Assembly: GCA_902798545.1 (NCBI GenBank)
Contig: CADBWQ010000009.1
Location: 62,001-126,000, forward strand
Reading direction: 5' to 3'
Source of the DNA: Oscillospiraceae bacterium
Lineage (GTDB): Bacteria; Bacillota; Clostridia; Oscillospirales; Oscillospiraceae
DNA length: 64,000 nucleotides
In this document: piece after piece, positions 25,584 to 34,653 of the stretch
How positions within the stretch are numbered: position 1 is the stretch's first letter
Layout of the letters: each line of letters begins with the position of its first letter
The notes under the pieces: generated by a model
Databases searched by the model: none
What the model saw: only the letters and a program-made list of their open reading frames with translations
What the model was told of the DNA's origin: nothing
Program-made: the position numbers and the translations under genes

Positions 25584-26213
25584 ATGGGCCGGATGAGTCC
25601 TGATATTACAGAGAATCTGCTCCCTCTCCTGCATGAGGGGGAGCAGATTCTCGATGTAGGCTGCGGAGATGCTTCCCTTCTGAAGCAGCTCTCCGGTCAT
25701 GGTTTCCACCTTTTCGGCACAGATCCGGCCATCAGGAAGGCAGGGGCAACCAGGCAGACGCTTCCGGGGGTACCCGGGGAAATCACATTGCTCTCCGCCT
25801 CTGCGGAATCACTCCCCTTTGAAGCCGGCTTTTTTGACACCGTGATTCTCCAGTGTGTCTTTTCTCTCTGTCATCCTGAGGAGGCTGCATGTGAAGTCTG
25901 CCGCGTTCTGAAATCCGGCGGACGCCTGATTCTATCCGATCTTTACACCGCAGAAGCCGAGTCGGAAACCGACTTCTCCGGCAGTCCCCTGCTCGCACGC
26001 CTCTGGTCGAAAGATCACCTTGAAGCTTGCCTTTCCGCGCATTTTCTTCTCGCGGCATTTCAGGATCTTACCCCCGCCCTGACGGAGATGATTCTCTCCG
26101 CAATCTGGGATGGGGATGTGGCCGACTGTGTCTCCTGCTCCGATCTTCATGCCCTTCGACGTGCGGGTGCCCGCTACGGACTCTGGATCTGGGAGAAACC
26201 GGCACCCGGTTGA
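25584..26213 (+). CDS. Class I SAM-dependent methyltransferase
   Basis: 209 residues. Motif I is ILDVGCGDASLL, followed by the acidic FGTDPAI loop, ESLPFEAGFFDTVILQ and VCRVLKSGGRLILSDLY, the Methyltransf_11 pattern. The C-terminal part (FQDLTPALTEMILSAIWDG, Cys-containing) is more individual. Acceptor unknown. It is tightly spaced behind the symporter gene (3 nt), which suggests co-transcription but not necessarily a shared pathway. Confidence 0.8.
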   Translation: MGRMSPDITENLLPLLHEGEQILDVGCGDASLLKQLSGHGFHLFGTDPAIRKAGATRQTLPGVPGEITLLSASAESLPFEAGFFDTVILQCVFSLCHPEEAACEVCRVLKSGGRLILSDLYTAEAESETDFSGSPLLARLWSKDHLEACLSAHFLLAAFQDLTPALTEMILSAIWDGDVADCVSCSDLHALRRAGARYGLWIWEKPAPG

Positions 26214-26251
26214 TAATCTTCTCTGTCATACGGCGTTCCAGGCCGGAATAA

Positions 26252-26297
26252 CCTGCAGCCCCCCGGACCATTCCCGGTTCGGGGGGCTGCAGGTTTT
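26252..26297 (+). terminator. Intrinsic terminator after the methyltransferase
   Basis: A perfect 14-bp stem (26252-26265 with 26280-26293) followed by TTTT, between convergent genes. Confidence 0.85.
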
Positions 26298-26381
26298 ATT
26301 CTGTTCCAACGCAGAAATGCGCTTCCCGCGGGATCAGTCCGTCGTCCGTTTCCGCATCTGCCGAAAGCAGAGCGGGTCATT

Positions 26382-27749
26382 TTACCGGCTGGCCTTCAGT
26401 TCCTCGATCCTGGCCAGGATCATCTTCTCATTGTAGAGGAAGAAAAGGCAGGCACCGATCAGGCAGGTCACGGTGGCGACGACCGCGGTGCTGCGATAGC
26501 TGGCAGGGGTCTTGGCCACGGTCATGGAGGTGAACACCACCATGGCAAGCGCCTGGCCCATCTTGAAAGCGAAAGTGCGCGCGGCAAAGAACATGCCGCT
26601 GCGATCCTCGCCCGTCTCCAGGCGGCTGAGTTCCGCGACGTCAGCCACACAGGCCTGCGGCAGAATACCAAGGATCGCCATCGGCACGGAGGCACAGACT
26701 GCCACAATGAAGCCCCAGTAGAGTCCCTTGCCGCAGACGGAGGTGATCAGGAAGACCCCCGCATAGGCGAAGAAGCCTGTGATGATCAGCTTTTTCTTTC
26801 CGAGCTTTGGCGCCAGTTTGTTGACCACCGGATACTGCAGGACGCTGAGGAAGGTCATCGTCGCCGTCAGAACAAAGGTCCAGGTATCTTCGATCTCCAT
26901 GAGTTTGGTCTCATAAAATGCGAGGCCGGTCTGGAACAGCGTCAGTGCAAAGAAGTAGATCACATCGCTGTAGACAAAGCGGCGGAACTGGCCGTTGGAG
27001 AAGGTCTTGAGCAGGGAACTGAAGGCTTTTGTCCTGCTGGGTTTCGAGTCGATATAGTCCCGCTCCTTGATATAGAATGACGGCACCAGCATGGCGATGC
27101 AGGCGATGGTCGACATGATCGCCACTGCGAGGCGAATGGACCCCGCCTGCCCTGCAAAGCCCTCCAGGAATCCCGCCACATTCGGCAGCATGAAGGAAAT
27201 GCTCTGGCCGGCAATAAACGTAAATGAGATATATGTCGAGACATTGATGCGATGTTCCTGGGTATCTCCCAGCTCCGCGATCAGTGCGTTATACGGTGTG
27301 CAGAAGATCGTCATCACCAGGTAGAACAGCAGGAGAAGCACAAACAGCAGCACATCGTTTACAGCCGTGTTCACGGTCTGCGGAATGGTGAACAGTCCGA
27401 TGGTGACCAGCGCAAACGGGATCGCGATTGCCCGCATGAAGGGGATGCGCCGTCCACCCTTGTAGTTGCTGCCGTCTGACCAGCCGGCGATCAGAGGATC
27501 CGTGATCGCGTCGAAAATCCGCCCTACCGCCAGGACAAGTCCAAAGAGCGTCAGCTTAAACAGGATGGGGTTCTGTGTGATACCGGAGGCGAAGATACCC
27601 GTGTTCGGGTTCTGTGCATCGGGGCTGCCGGTGTAGTAATATACCATCCAGTTGGTAACGATTCCTGACAGCAGGCTCCAGCCGAACTGTCCGATGGCAA
27701 AGATCCACAGGAGCTTATTGGTAATCGGTTTCAGTGCTCTTGATCTCAT
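26382..27749 (-). CDS. GPH-family (glycoside-pentoside-hexuronide) cation symporter
   Basis: 455 residues with about 12 membrane helices. GPH features are FGLVLAVGRIFDAITDPLIAGWSDGS, GRRIPFMRAIAIPFALV, FCTPYNALIAELGD and ELSRLETGEDRSGMFFAARTF. It should take up a sugar or glycoside with H+ or Na+. Start choice: AAAAGGA ends 1 nt before an ATG at 27758 but has good spacing (about 10 nt) to the in-frame ATG at 27749, so 27749 is preferred. No glycosidase gene is adjacent, so the substrate is open. Confidence 0.87.
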   Translation of the reverse strand: MRSRALKPITNKLLWIFAIGQFGWSLLSGIVTNWMVYYYTGSPDAQNPNTGIFASGITQNPILFKLTLFGLVLAVGRIFDAITDPLIAGWSDGSNYKGGRRIPFMRAIAIPFALVTIGLFTIPQTVNTAVNDVLLFVLLLLFYLVMTIFCTPYNALIAELGDTQEHRINVSTYISFTFIAGQSISFMLPNVAGFLEGFAGQAGSIRLAVAIMSTIACIAMLVPSFYIKERDYIDSKPSRTKAFSSLLKTFSNGQFRRFVYSDVIYFFALTLFQTGLAFYETKLMEIEDTWTFVLTATMTFLSVLQYPVVNKLAPKLGKKKLIITGFFAYAGVFLITSVCGKGLYWGFIVAVCASVPMAILGILPQACVADVAELSRLETGEDRSGMFFAARTFAFKMGQALAMVVFTSMTVAKTPASYRSTAVVATVTCLIGACLFFLYNEKMILARIEELKASR

Positions 27750-27794
27750 TGCGTTCATGTCCTTTTCTATAGTCTTTCCGGGTTTACGCTGTTT

Positions 27795-27823
27795 ATTGTA
27801 AAGGCAGTGCCGGGAAAAGTCAA
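27795..27823 (-). promoter_or_regulatory. Sigma-A promoter of the GPH symporter gene
   Basis: Minus strand TTGACT (27823-27818), 17 bp, TACAAT (27800-27795). Confidence 0.65.
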
Positions 27824-27939
27824 TGTGTATTTCGGCTGTCATTCAGTCTGTTTTCATGTTCTGCCGCCTCCTCCCCCGCTGTCCTGTTTCCGCGTCCCTG
27901 TGGCTTCTGACCGCTTTCCGTATTTTTACGGATTCTTCA

Positions 27940-27968
27940 TTGAATCAGGACAGATTATCTGTTAGTAT
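27940..27968 (+). promoter_or_regulatory. Sigma-A promoter of the ABM/lipoprotein pair
   Basis: TTGAAT (27940-27945), 17 bp, TAGTAT (27963-27968), 30 nt before the ATG at 27999. Confidence 0.6.
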
Positions 27969-27998
27969 AGGATCATCACCGAATCAGGAGGGAAGAAT

Positions 27999-28289
27999 AT
28001 GATCAAAATCATTGCCAGACGTCTGGTCCGTGAAGAATGTGTGGATGAGTATCTGCGGCTCACCGGAGAGCTTGTTGCTGCTTCCCAGGCTGAGCCCGGC
28101 TGTGTTACCTACACCTTGAATCGCTGTATGGAAAACCCCCGCCAGTTTGCCTTTATCGAGATCTGGAAGGATCAGCAGGCCATTGAGGCCCACAACGCCA
28201 GCGAGCATTTCACCCGGATCGTCCCTCAGCTGGGAAAACTGCTGGAGATCGGCTATCCGGTAGAACATTATATGGAGGTTACACCATGA
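27999..28289 (+). CDS. Antibiotic biosynthesis monooxygenase (ABM) domain protein
   Basis: A 96-residue dimeric alpha-beta barrel protein: MIKIIARRLVREECVDEYL, AEPGCVTYTLNRCMENPRQFAFIEIWKDQQAIEAHNASEHF and a short C-terminus. Relatives include quinol monooxygenases and many proteins of unknown function; no cofactor is evident. AGGAGG is 7 nt upstream. The stop overlaps the ATG of the following lipoprotein gene by 4 nt. Confidence 0.85.
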   Translation: MIKIIARRLVREECVDEYLRLTGELVAASQAEPGCVTYTLNRCMENPRQFAFIEIWKDQQAIEAHNASEHFTRIVPQLGKLLEIGYPVEHYMEVTP

Positions 28290-29212
28290 AACGCTATCAA
28301 AAACTGCTTTCTCTTCTTGTGATTCTCTCTCTCGCAATGTGCCTGAGCGGCTGCAGTGTCATCACCATCACAAAGGCAGTCAAAAACATGAACAGTCTGG
28401 AGAGTGTCAGTGCGGATCTTGCTCTTGACCTCGACATGAGTATGGCCATGATGGATGAGGCCACGGATCTCGACATCACTGTAACCGGTCCGCTTGACGT
28501 GGATCTGGTCAACGAAAAGTGCAGGGCCACTTTTACCGTCGATCTGATGGGCGAAGCCATGGATCTGCTTTTCTACTATGAAAAGGCGGATGGCAAGCAC
28601 ATCACCTATGTATCCTCGGACGGTGGAGAGACCTGGTCCAAAACGGAAACACCCATGGAAGCCGGACAGGAAACCACTTCTTCCGACCTGAAGTCCCTCG
28701 CTCTGCTGAAGAAGCTCTCCGACTCATTTGAAGAATCCGGAACGGAAACCGTCAACGGGAACGAAGTCGTCCTCTACACCGGCAATGTCCGCTGGGAGGA
28801 TCTGGTCGCGGATCTGGACCTCTCCTCGGCGATGGAAACCGCCGAATCTGCTGCCGGTGCCGAGCTTGACCTCAACGCTCTCGATCTGGCCGCTCTGGGC
28901 AGTATCCCTGTTACCATCGGGTATGACAGTGAAAACGCCCTGGTTGTGAAGTTTTCTGCCGACCTCACGGAGACCGTTCAGAACCTGCTTCCCATGATCA
29001 CGAAGATCATCATGCAGTCCATCGCTGCCGAGAGCGGAGAGGATCCTGCCGCAATGGAAAACTTCAGTCTCAGCGATCTCGGCATCGATTTTCAGATTCA
29101 ATCCCTGAAGCTCTCTGCCGATCTGTACAACTTTGACGCTGTCGGTGAAATTGTGATCCCTGCGGAAGCACTCGCCGCCGAAGCTGATACCGTCGGCGCT
29201 GTCGCCGCTTAA
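28286..29212 (+). CDS. Secreted lipoprotein, LppX/DUF6612-like (tentative)
   Basis: 308 residues. A signal peptide ends in the lipobox LSGC (Cys about residue 23), so it should be anchored outside the membrane. The remainder shows alternating beta strands (VSADLALDLDMSM, DLDITVTGPLDVDLVNEKC, LLFYYEKADGKHITYVSSDGGETWSK) as in LolA/LppX-type clam folds found in many Firmicutes lipoproteins. It is rich in Asp, Glu, Ala and Met. Family assignment rests on pattern only. It is translationally coupled to the ABM gene (ATGA overlap). Confidence 0.7.
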   Translation: MKRYQKLLSLLVILSLAMCLSGCSVITITKAVKNMNSLESVSADLALDLDMSMAMMDEATDLDITVTGPLDVDLVNEKCRATFTVDLMGEAMDLLFYYEKADGKHITYVSSDGGETWSKTETPMEAGQETTSSDLKSLALLKKLSDSFEESGTETVNGNEVVLYTGNVRWEDLVADLDLSSAMETAESAAGAELDLNALDLAALGSIPVTIGYDSENALVVKFSADLTETVQNLLPMITKIIMQSIAAESGEDPAAMENFSLSDLGIDFQIQSLKLSADLYNFDAVGEIVIPAEALAAEADTVGAVAA

Positions 29213-29237
29213 CGTTTCCCGCGCCGCGCAATCGTTC

Positions 29238-29282
29238 ATTCCGGCGGCAGAACCTCTCGGTTCTGCCGCCGGAATTTCTTTG
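29238..29282 (+). terminator. Intrinsic terminator after the lipoprotein gene
   Basis: A perfect 17-bp stem (29238-29254 with 29259-29275), TCTC loop, and a T-rich tail. Confidence 0.88.
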
Positions 29283-29413
29283 CCTCCTTTTCAAAAATGA
29301 CGCTTTCTTTTTCTTTTTCACTTTATTATTTGCCGTTTTAATGATATAGTATTTGGATAGAAAATGGATAGAAAACCCATTCTGCACGCTGCGGAAATAA
29401 TGGAGATGATTGC

Positions 29414-30190
29414 ATGCCGGGTTCCGCACTGAAACCAAAGCTGACCGCTGTCAGCATTCTGCATTATGTCCGTCTGGTTTATCGTTCGCTGCTGTTCCTT
29501 GGCTTCCTCGGCCTGTATCTCTACTGCCGGCTGCAAGGCAGTCCTGAGATCTCCGCTGTTCTGGAGCGTCGGCCGCTGATCGTGTCGGTGATCTGGACGG
29601 TGTTCACTGTTGAGATGGTCCTCCGCTTTTTCCCCTCCCGCTATGAAAGCCCCGGCTGTCAGAAACAGTTTGCCCGAAACTATGTAAAAACCGGCCGGAC
29701 GCACATCGATATCCAGGACAACAACGGCGTTGTCCTTGTAGCGCTGATCTGGATCGCTTTCAACGGGGTATTCGGTGCGCTGCACATGTCCGGCATTCTG
29801 GATGACGGCATCATGATCCTGCTCTGTCTCGCCTACTCGGTTTGCGACATGATCTGCATTCTGTTTTTCTGTCCCTTCCAGTCCTGGTTTCTGAAGAACA
29901 AATGCTGCTGCACCTGCAGAATCTATAACTGGGACTACGCGATGATGTTTACGCCGCTGTTCTTTGTGCGCGAATCCTACACCTGGAGTCTGCTGGCGCT
30001 GTCTGTGGCGCTGCTGGCACGGTGGGAAATCACCTTCTACAAGTTTCCTGAGCGTTTTTCCGAGGTGACGAACGGCTACCTCGGCTGCGCCAACTGCTCC
30101 GAAAAGCTCTGCACACACAAAAACCAGCTGAAAAGGCTCTGGTCCCAGATTGCCGCTTTCACCGAACAGCGTGTGCGCAGGCTGCGCTGA
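29414..30190 (+). CDS. Conserved membrane protein of unknown function with Cys clusters
   Basis: 258 residues with about five hydrophobic helices (for example LFLGFLGLYLYC, PLIVSVIWTVFTVEMVL, VVLVALIWIAFNGVFGAL, ILLCLAYSVCDMICILFFC, LLALSVALLAR). Two Cys-rich sites are on one side: KNKCCCTCRIYNWDY and, near the C-terminus, YLGCANCSEKLCTHK, which could bind metal or an Fe-S cluster. I do not recognise a named family. The gene following codes for a zinc-ribbon membrane protein; the pair has the same orientation with a 60-nt gap. Confidence 0.65.
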   Translation: MPGSALKPKLTAVSILHYVRLVYRSLLFLGFLGLYLYCRLQGSPEISAVLERRPLIVSVIWTVFTVEMVLRFFPSRYESPGCQKQFARNYVKTGRTHIDIQDNNGVVLVALIWIAFNGVFGALHMSGILDDGIMILLCLAYSVCDMICILFFCPFQSWFLKNKCCCTCRIYNWDYAMMFTPLFFVRESYTWSLLALSVALLARWEITFYKFPERFSEVTNGYLGCANCSEKLCTHKNQLKRLWSQIAAFTEQRVRRLR

Positions 30191-30250
30191 GGGCATGTAC
30201 CGCTTTCGGTTCCTTATCCCGGTGCCTATTCTTTCAAGGAGGCTTCTGTT

Positions 30251-30733
30251 ATGGCTCAAAACCATTTTGTTTCGTGTCATGTCTGTGGGCAAACGTTCGA
30301 CACGTTCCGCGGTGGGTACTATAATGCCGGCACTGCACAGTATACCTGCAGGAAATGCGGCCGCAGCGCGGATTCCGCTCTTCGCGGCATCCGCATCGGC
30401 ATGAGGCAGTCCGCGGTCGGTATGGTGCTGAAGCTCCTGTTCGGTGCTCTGTTTCTCTCGGTTTCCATGTCCCCCGCCGAGGGTACGGAATGGGATATTT
30501 CGTACTTTTTGGTCTGTGTAGTAATGGGTGCTGCGATGATCGCATGGGCATTGGTCCCGTGGCTGAAAGCCCGCCGGGAGCAGGATTCTCTGTGCGAGCA
30601 GGATGCCAGGGCTGCGGCAAGGCTGGAAGCGCAGCGCAAAAGAGCCGCGCGCGCTGTAAAACCGAAGATCTGCCCCGGCTGCGGTGCAACCGGAACCGGC
30701 ACAGTCTGTGAATACTGCGGCACCAGGCTCTGA
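30251..30733 (+). CDS. Double zinc-ribbon membrane protein
   Basis: 160 residues. CHVCGQTFD with CRKCGRS near the N-terminus and CPGCGATGTGTVCEYCGTRL at the C-terminus are zinc-ribbon motifs. Between them lie two membrane helices (about residues 57-74 and 84-102) and a charged helix (ARREQDSLCEQDARAAARLEAQRKRA). AAGGAGG precedes the ATG. Function unknown; both ribbons probably face the cytoplasm. Confidence 0.72.
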   Translation: MAQNHFVSCHVCGQTFDTFRGGYYNAGTAQYTCRKCGRSADSALRGIRIGMRQSAVGMVLKLLFGALFLSVSMSPAEGTEWDISYFLVCVVMGAAMIAWALVPWLKARREQDSLCEQDARAAARLEAQRKRAARAVKPKICPGCGATGTGTVCEYCGTRL

Positions 30734-30774
30734 TCATCCCGGAGATTTGATTTGGATATTGATTAAGAACCAGC

Positions 30775-30825
30775 AAGAGCAATCGGTCATCCCTGTGCGG
30801 GAGCTGAACCGATTGCTCTTTGTTC
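30775..30825. terminator. Bidirectional terminator
   Basis: A perfect 13-bp inverted repeat (30775-30787 with 30808-30820), 20-nt loop and a T-rich tail on the plus strand. It separates the zinc-ribbon gene from the convergent amidohydrolase gene. Confidence 0.75.
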
Positions 30826-30856
30826 TTTCTCTTTGCCTGTACGATGTTCTCTGTGC

Positions 30857-32437
30857 TCAGCGCTCCTTGAGGATAACTTCCCCGGCTGTGCCGCCGACAT
30901 AACTGCCGTTTTCCAGAACCGGCCTGCCGTTGACATAGACATGGACGATGCCGCCCGGCTTTGCATCCGGCTTTTTCTCATCGACAGAGATGTTTTTCAG
31001 ATCGATGACTGTCAGATCTGCCTTACATCCGGGCTTCAGATAGCCGCGGTCTTTGATTCCGAAGCGGTCTACGGTCGCCCCGGTCATTTTCCGGACGATC
31101 TTCTCCGGCGGAATCCGGTATCGCTTGGCGAGTTCGAAGAACTGCGGGAAAGTCTGAAACGCAGCGATGTTCTGCAGCCCCTTCTCCTCTACCCAGGCAT
31201 CGGTCATGAAGATGGAGAGCTCATCTTCCATCAGGCGGTGGACAATCTCGTCGTTATAATACTTGCCGAGATAAATGCTGCCCTTGCGGTCGGAGAGCTC
31301 CACCAGCTTCAGGTACATGTCCATCTCGGAGAGGCCTTCTTCCGCGGCCGCCTCCGGGATTGTCTTCCCTTCATACTCCGGGTGCTCGTCCGAGATATAC
31401 GCCACAACCATGTCTTCCCAGTCGATGCCCAGCACCTTGCGGTACATCAGGATCGTGAGGGACAGTTTGAAGCGGTTGATGGGTTTTGCCGCCTCTTCTT
31501 TGGAGAGTTCGGCATACCAGGCAGGAAACACCACCGTGATGACCGAGGCACCGTAATGGAACACATAGTTGTCATAGGCGATCTGATAACCCTTTTTCCG
31601 CTCCCGGTAGAAGGTATTCAGCATCTTGTCCAGCAGCTTCCAGCTCCTCTGTCCGGTAAAAATCAGGTGGCTGTATTCCAGCTTGCAGCCGGATTTCTCC
31701 ATGATATCCACAGCTTCGTCAAGGCCCATCTCCAGGTGGGACTTTTTGGTCAGCAGCGGATAGTCTGCGCTCACAATGGAGCAGGCCCGCGGATGAATCG
31801 TGATGATGCCGTCGTATTTTGCGATCTCTTTTGCAAAGGCCAGGACCTCATCCGCCTGCGCGTAGCGGCTGGGCTCATACATGAATCCGAATGAGCCGCC
31901 GAAAGCGCCGCCCTCCATGGCCTCCCGTACATGTCCGAGCTCTTCTTCAATCTGTGCCTTTGTCAGCGGTTCGGAACTGTATCCCGTGAGGCCTGCACGG
32001 ACGGATCCCTGTCCGATCAGCGGCACGAGATTCACATAGAGTCTGCCCTTCGCACGCTCCTTGAACGCCTGGAAACTGCCCGGCTTCACGGCATCGAAGA
32101 GACCGCCGCCGATCTTGTCTTTATACGGCGTATTCTCGTCCACACCGAAAGGAGAAAAGCTGCAGTTGCCCGTGATCTGGGTTGTAATCCCCTGTTCGAT
32201 GAAGGGCTTGTAGAACTTCTCGGCGTCCTCTCGATCATAGAAGAAGTCATTGTGGGAATGCGCATCGATGAAGCCGGGGCAGATCTGAAGTCCGTTCAGA
32301 TCGACTGCCTTATCTGCATCTGCAGAGATCCTTCCTCCGACCTCGAGGATTCGATCGTCCTCGATCAGGATATCTCCGACATAGGGTTTTCCGCCGGTAC
32401 CGTCGATGATAGTGCCGTTCTGGAACAGTGTTTTCAT
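30857..32437 (-). CDS. N-acyl-D-amino-acid deacylase (D-aminoacylase family amidohydrolase)
   Basis: 526 residues. Metal-binding start GFIDAHSHNDFFYD, then ITGNCSFSPFG, ITIHPRACS, CKLEYSHLIFTG, and the C-terminal MTGATVDRFGIKDRGYLKPGCKADLTVID typical of D-aminoacylases and dihydropyrimidinase relatives. It hydrolyses an N-acyl or cyclic amide bond in the cytoplasm, releasing a D-amino acid in characterised members. ATG 32437 follows AGAGG; the 54-codon upstream extension lies over the promoter and is rejected. No racemase or transporter is adjacent on the same strand. Confidence 0.87.
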   Translation of the reverse strand: MKTLFQNGTIIDGTGGKPYVGDILIEDDRILEVGGRISADADKAVDLNGLQICPGFIDAHSHNDFFYDREDAEKFYKPFIEQGITTQITGNCSFSPFGVDENTPYKDKIGGGLFDAVKPGSFQAFKERAKGRLYVNLVPLIGQGSVRAGLTGYSSEPLTKAQIEEELGHVREAMEGGAFGGSFGFMYEPSRYAQADEVLAFAKEIAKYDGIITIHPRACSIVSADYPLLTKKSHLEMGLDEAVDIMEKSGCKLEYSHLIFTGQRSWKLLDKMLNTFYRERKKGYQIAYDNYVFHYGASVITVVFPAWYAELSKEEAAKPINRFKLSLTILMYRKVLGIDWEDMVVAYISDEHPEYEGKTIPEAAAEEGLSEMDMYLKLVELSDRKGSIYLGKYYNDEIVHRLMEDELSIFMTDAWVEEKGLQNIAAFQTFPQFFELAKRYRIPPEKIVRKMTGATVDRFGIKDRGYLKPGCKADLTVIDLKNISVDEKKPDAKPGGIVHVYVNGRPVLENGSYVGGTAGEVILKER

Positions 32438-32495
32438 GGCTTTTTCCTCTCTATGTTGTATTACTCCTGTATGCCTGTATGATAACTCAAACTTC

Positions 32496-32524
32496 ATTGT
32501 ATCGTCCCAGCCCAGCCATGTCAA
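32496..32524 (-). promoter_or_regulatory. Sigma-A promoter of the amidohydrolase gene
   Basis: Minus strand TTGACA (32524-32519), 17 bp, TACAAT (32501-32496). Confidence 0.72.
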
Positions 32525-32608
32525 CCGGGTTTGGAAAAATAATACAAATTTTTTAATCGTTATCCCGCTGTAAAAGCGTCCGCTCACAGCAGACTCCATA
32601 TTTGTTGC

Positions 32609-32636
32609 AAATCCCCCGCCTTTCGGCGGGGGATTT
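32609..32636 (-). terminator. Intrinsic terminator after uraA
   Basis: AAATCCCCCGCC pairs perfectly with GGCGGGGGATTT around a 4-nt loop, 20 nt beyond the uraA stop. Confidence 0.82.
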
Positions 32637-32656
32637 AAAGCAGTTCAGTTCAATTT

Positions 32657-33976
32657 TTACTCTTCGTCTTTCTCCCCGGAGAGCATGAGGTTGGTCAGGA
32701 TACCAAGGATCAGCGCACAGGCAACTGTCCGGATCTCAACCGCGCCGAAGGAGACGACCATGCCACCGACGCCGACGATAAAGATTACAGATGCAACAAA
32801 GAGGTTCCGGTTCTTGTTCAGATCAACCGGCTGCAGCATCTTGAGGCCGCTGGCAGAGATGAAGCCGTAGAGTGCCACGCAGACACCGCCCATGACGCAG
32901 CTGGGGATGGTTTCCAGAAAGGCCACCAGCGGCGTAAGCAGGGAGAAGATGATGCAGGCGATGGCCGCACCCCAGATGCTGATGGTGGAGGCGTTACGCG
33001 TAATGGCAACGGTGGCGATGGACTCGCCATAGGTGGTGTTGGCGCAGCCGCCGAAGAAGGCGCCGACGAATGAGCCGATACCGTCACCCAGCAGGGTGTT
33101 GGTCAGACCGGGATTCTCCAGGAGGTCCACGCCGACGATGGAGCTGAGGTTCTTGTGGTCCGCCAGATGTTCGGCGAAAACGACAAAAGCCACCGGCGCA
33201 TATGCCACGAAAACAGTCAGCAGATACGAGCTGGTAACACCGCTCCAGTCCGCTTTGGTGAAGGAGAACTCCGGCAGGGAGACAAAAGAGCCGACATTGT
33301 GCAGGGCTTCATAGTTGATAACCACCAGAGCATCATTGCCGGTATTCTTGCCGACCAGGGCAAAGACAGAGGCAACAAAATAGCCTGCCAGGATACCGAT
33401 GATGAAGGGAATCAGTTTGATCATGTTTTTGCCGTAGGTGGAGCAGAGCATGGTCACGGCCAGAGTCACCAGGCCGCAGATCAGTGCGACATAGACGGAA
33501 CCGCCTTCCACATTGCTGTGCATCAGGTCGCCGATGGCGTTACCCGCGAGGCTCAGCCCGATGATGGCGACGGTGGGTCCGATGATGACCGGGGGCATCA
33601 GCTTGTCGATCCACTTGACGCCGCAGAACTTGACGACCAGCGCTATAATAACATATACAAGACCGGCGATCAGGGCACCGAGGATCAGGCCGGCATAACC
33701 GATGGATACAGAAGCCGCGCCACCGAAGGCAGAGAACATGGAACCGATAAACGCGAAAGAAGAGCCGAGGAACACCGGGCTGGAGCTTCTGGTGAAGAGC
33801 AGGTACACCATGGTGCCAACACCGGCGCCGAAGAGTGCCGCGGAAGCGCTCATGCCGTTGCCGACAACCGCCGGAACTGCGATCGTCGCCGCCATAATGG
33901 CAAGCAGCTGCTGCAGGGCGAAGAGGACAACCTGGCCGAATTTCGGTTTGTCTTTGATTCCGTAGACAAGATTCAT
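32657..33976 (-). CDS. uraA: Uracil permease (nucleobase:cation symporter-2)
   Basis: 439 residues with 14 expected membrane segments. Family motifs: QQLLAIMAATIAVPAVVG, SSPVFLGSSFAFIG, the substrate-site FAEHLADHKNL, and GDGIGSFVGAFFGGCANTTYGE. It imports uracil with protons. AAGGAGAAATCAGT precedes the ATG. It lies 96 nt behind pyrR and shares its regulated promoter, so it should be repressed when UMP/UTP is high. Confidence 0.92.
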   Translation of the reverse strand: MNLVYGIKDKPKFGQVVLFALQQLLAIMAATIAVPAVVGNGMSASAALFGAGVGTMVYLLFTRSSSPVFLGSSFAFIGSMFSAFGGAASVSIGYAGLILGALIAGLVYVIIALVVKFCGVKWIDKLMPPVIIGPTVAIIGLSLAGNAIGDLMHSNVEGGSVYVALICGLVTLAVTMLCSTYGKNMIKLIPFIIGILAGYFVASVFALVGKNTGNDALVVINYEALHNVGSFVSLPEFSFTKADWSGVTSSYLLTVFVAYAPVAFVVFAEHLADHKNLSSIVGVDLLENPGLTNTLLGDGIGSFVGAFFGGCANTTYGESIATVAITRNASTISIWGAAIACIIFSLLTPLVAFLETIPSCVMGGVCVALYGFISASGLKMLQPVDLNKNRNLFVASVIFIVGVGGMVVSFGAVEIRTVACALILGILTNLMLSGEKDEE

Positions 33977-34072
33977 ACTGATTTCTCCTTCTTTCTGTCT
34001 TTTGAATTCTTTCTTACGAGCTATAGAAAACGGCTGTTACCGTTCGCTATCCACATGCTGTCATCCGGCTCT

Positions 34073-34612
34073 TCAATTCAGGTCCATCAGGAACACGCCG
34101 GTCTCTCCGTCAAACTCCGGCAGCCGAACCTCCACCAGTTCCGTGCGGGCCGTTGGCAGGTTCTTCCCCACATAATCAGCCCGGATCGGCAGCTCCCTGT
34201 GGCCGCGATCCACCAGGATCGCCAGCTGGATGGTTTTGGGTCTTCCACAGCTGAACACCGCCTCAATGGCCGCCCTGGCTGTACGCCCTGTATAGAGTAC
34301 ATCGTCAAACAAAACGACATCCCTGCCGTTCACGTCAAACGGGAGGGAAGCTCTCCGAATCTCGGGGCTCTCCGACACGGTGCTCAGATCGTCCCGATAA
34401 AACTTGATGTCAATGCTGCCGCAGGGTACTTTGACCCCCTCAATCAGGCTGATATTTTCGCAGACCCGTTCTGCAATGGGCTCGCCACGCCGGCGGATTC
34501 CGACAAAAACAAGATTTGCCGCGCCCTTGTTCTTCTCAACAATCTCATGGGAAAGACGCATCAGCGCACGCTTCATCGCGTTTTCGTCCATGATCTGCGC
34601 CTTCTGATGCAT
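34073..34612 (-). CDS. pyrR: Bifunctional pyr operon RNA-binding attenuator / uracil phosphoribosyltransferase
   Basis: 179 residues. PyrR signatures: ISHE-type start MKRALMRLSHEIVEKNKG, VFVGIRRRGEPIAERV, the PRPP loop VVLFDDVLYTGRTARAAIEA, and RPKTIQLAILVDRGHRELPIRADYVGKNLPT. It binds pyr mRNA leaders in response to UMP and can also form UMP from uracil. The start at 34612 has a G-rich site (GGGGGG) upstream. The leader carries an intrinsic terminator directly before the gene, matching the attenuation mechanism known for PyrR. Followed by uraA. Confidence 0.93.
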   Translation of the reverse strand: MHQKAQIMDENAMKRALMRLSHEIVEKNKGAANLVFVGIRRRGEPIAERVCENISLIEGVKVPCGSIDIKFYRDDLSTVSESPEIRRASLPFDVNGRDVVLFDDVLYTGRTARAAIEAVFSCGRPKTIQLAILVDRGHRELPIRADYVGKNLPTARTELVEVRLPEFDGETGVFLMDLN

Positions 34613-34628
34613 CTCTACGCCCCCCAAC

Positions 34629-34653
34629 AAAAAAATCCTGCCGGTTCCGGCAA
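34629..34653 (-). terminator. Leader attenuator terminator of pyrR-uraA
   Basis: On the minus strand CTTGCCGG-AA-CCGGCAGG followed by A and seven T residues, ending 17 nt before the pyrR start. I could not fix the PyrR-binding loop consensus or the antiterminator with certainty in the 100-nt leader. Confidence 0.85.
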
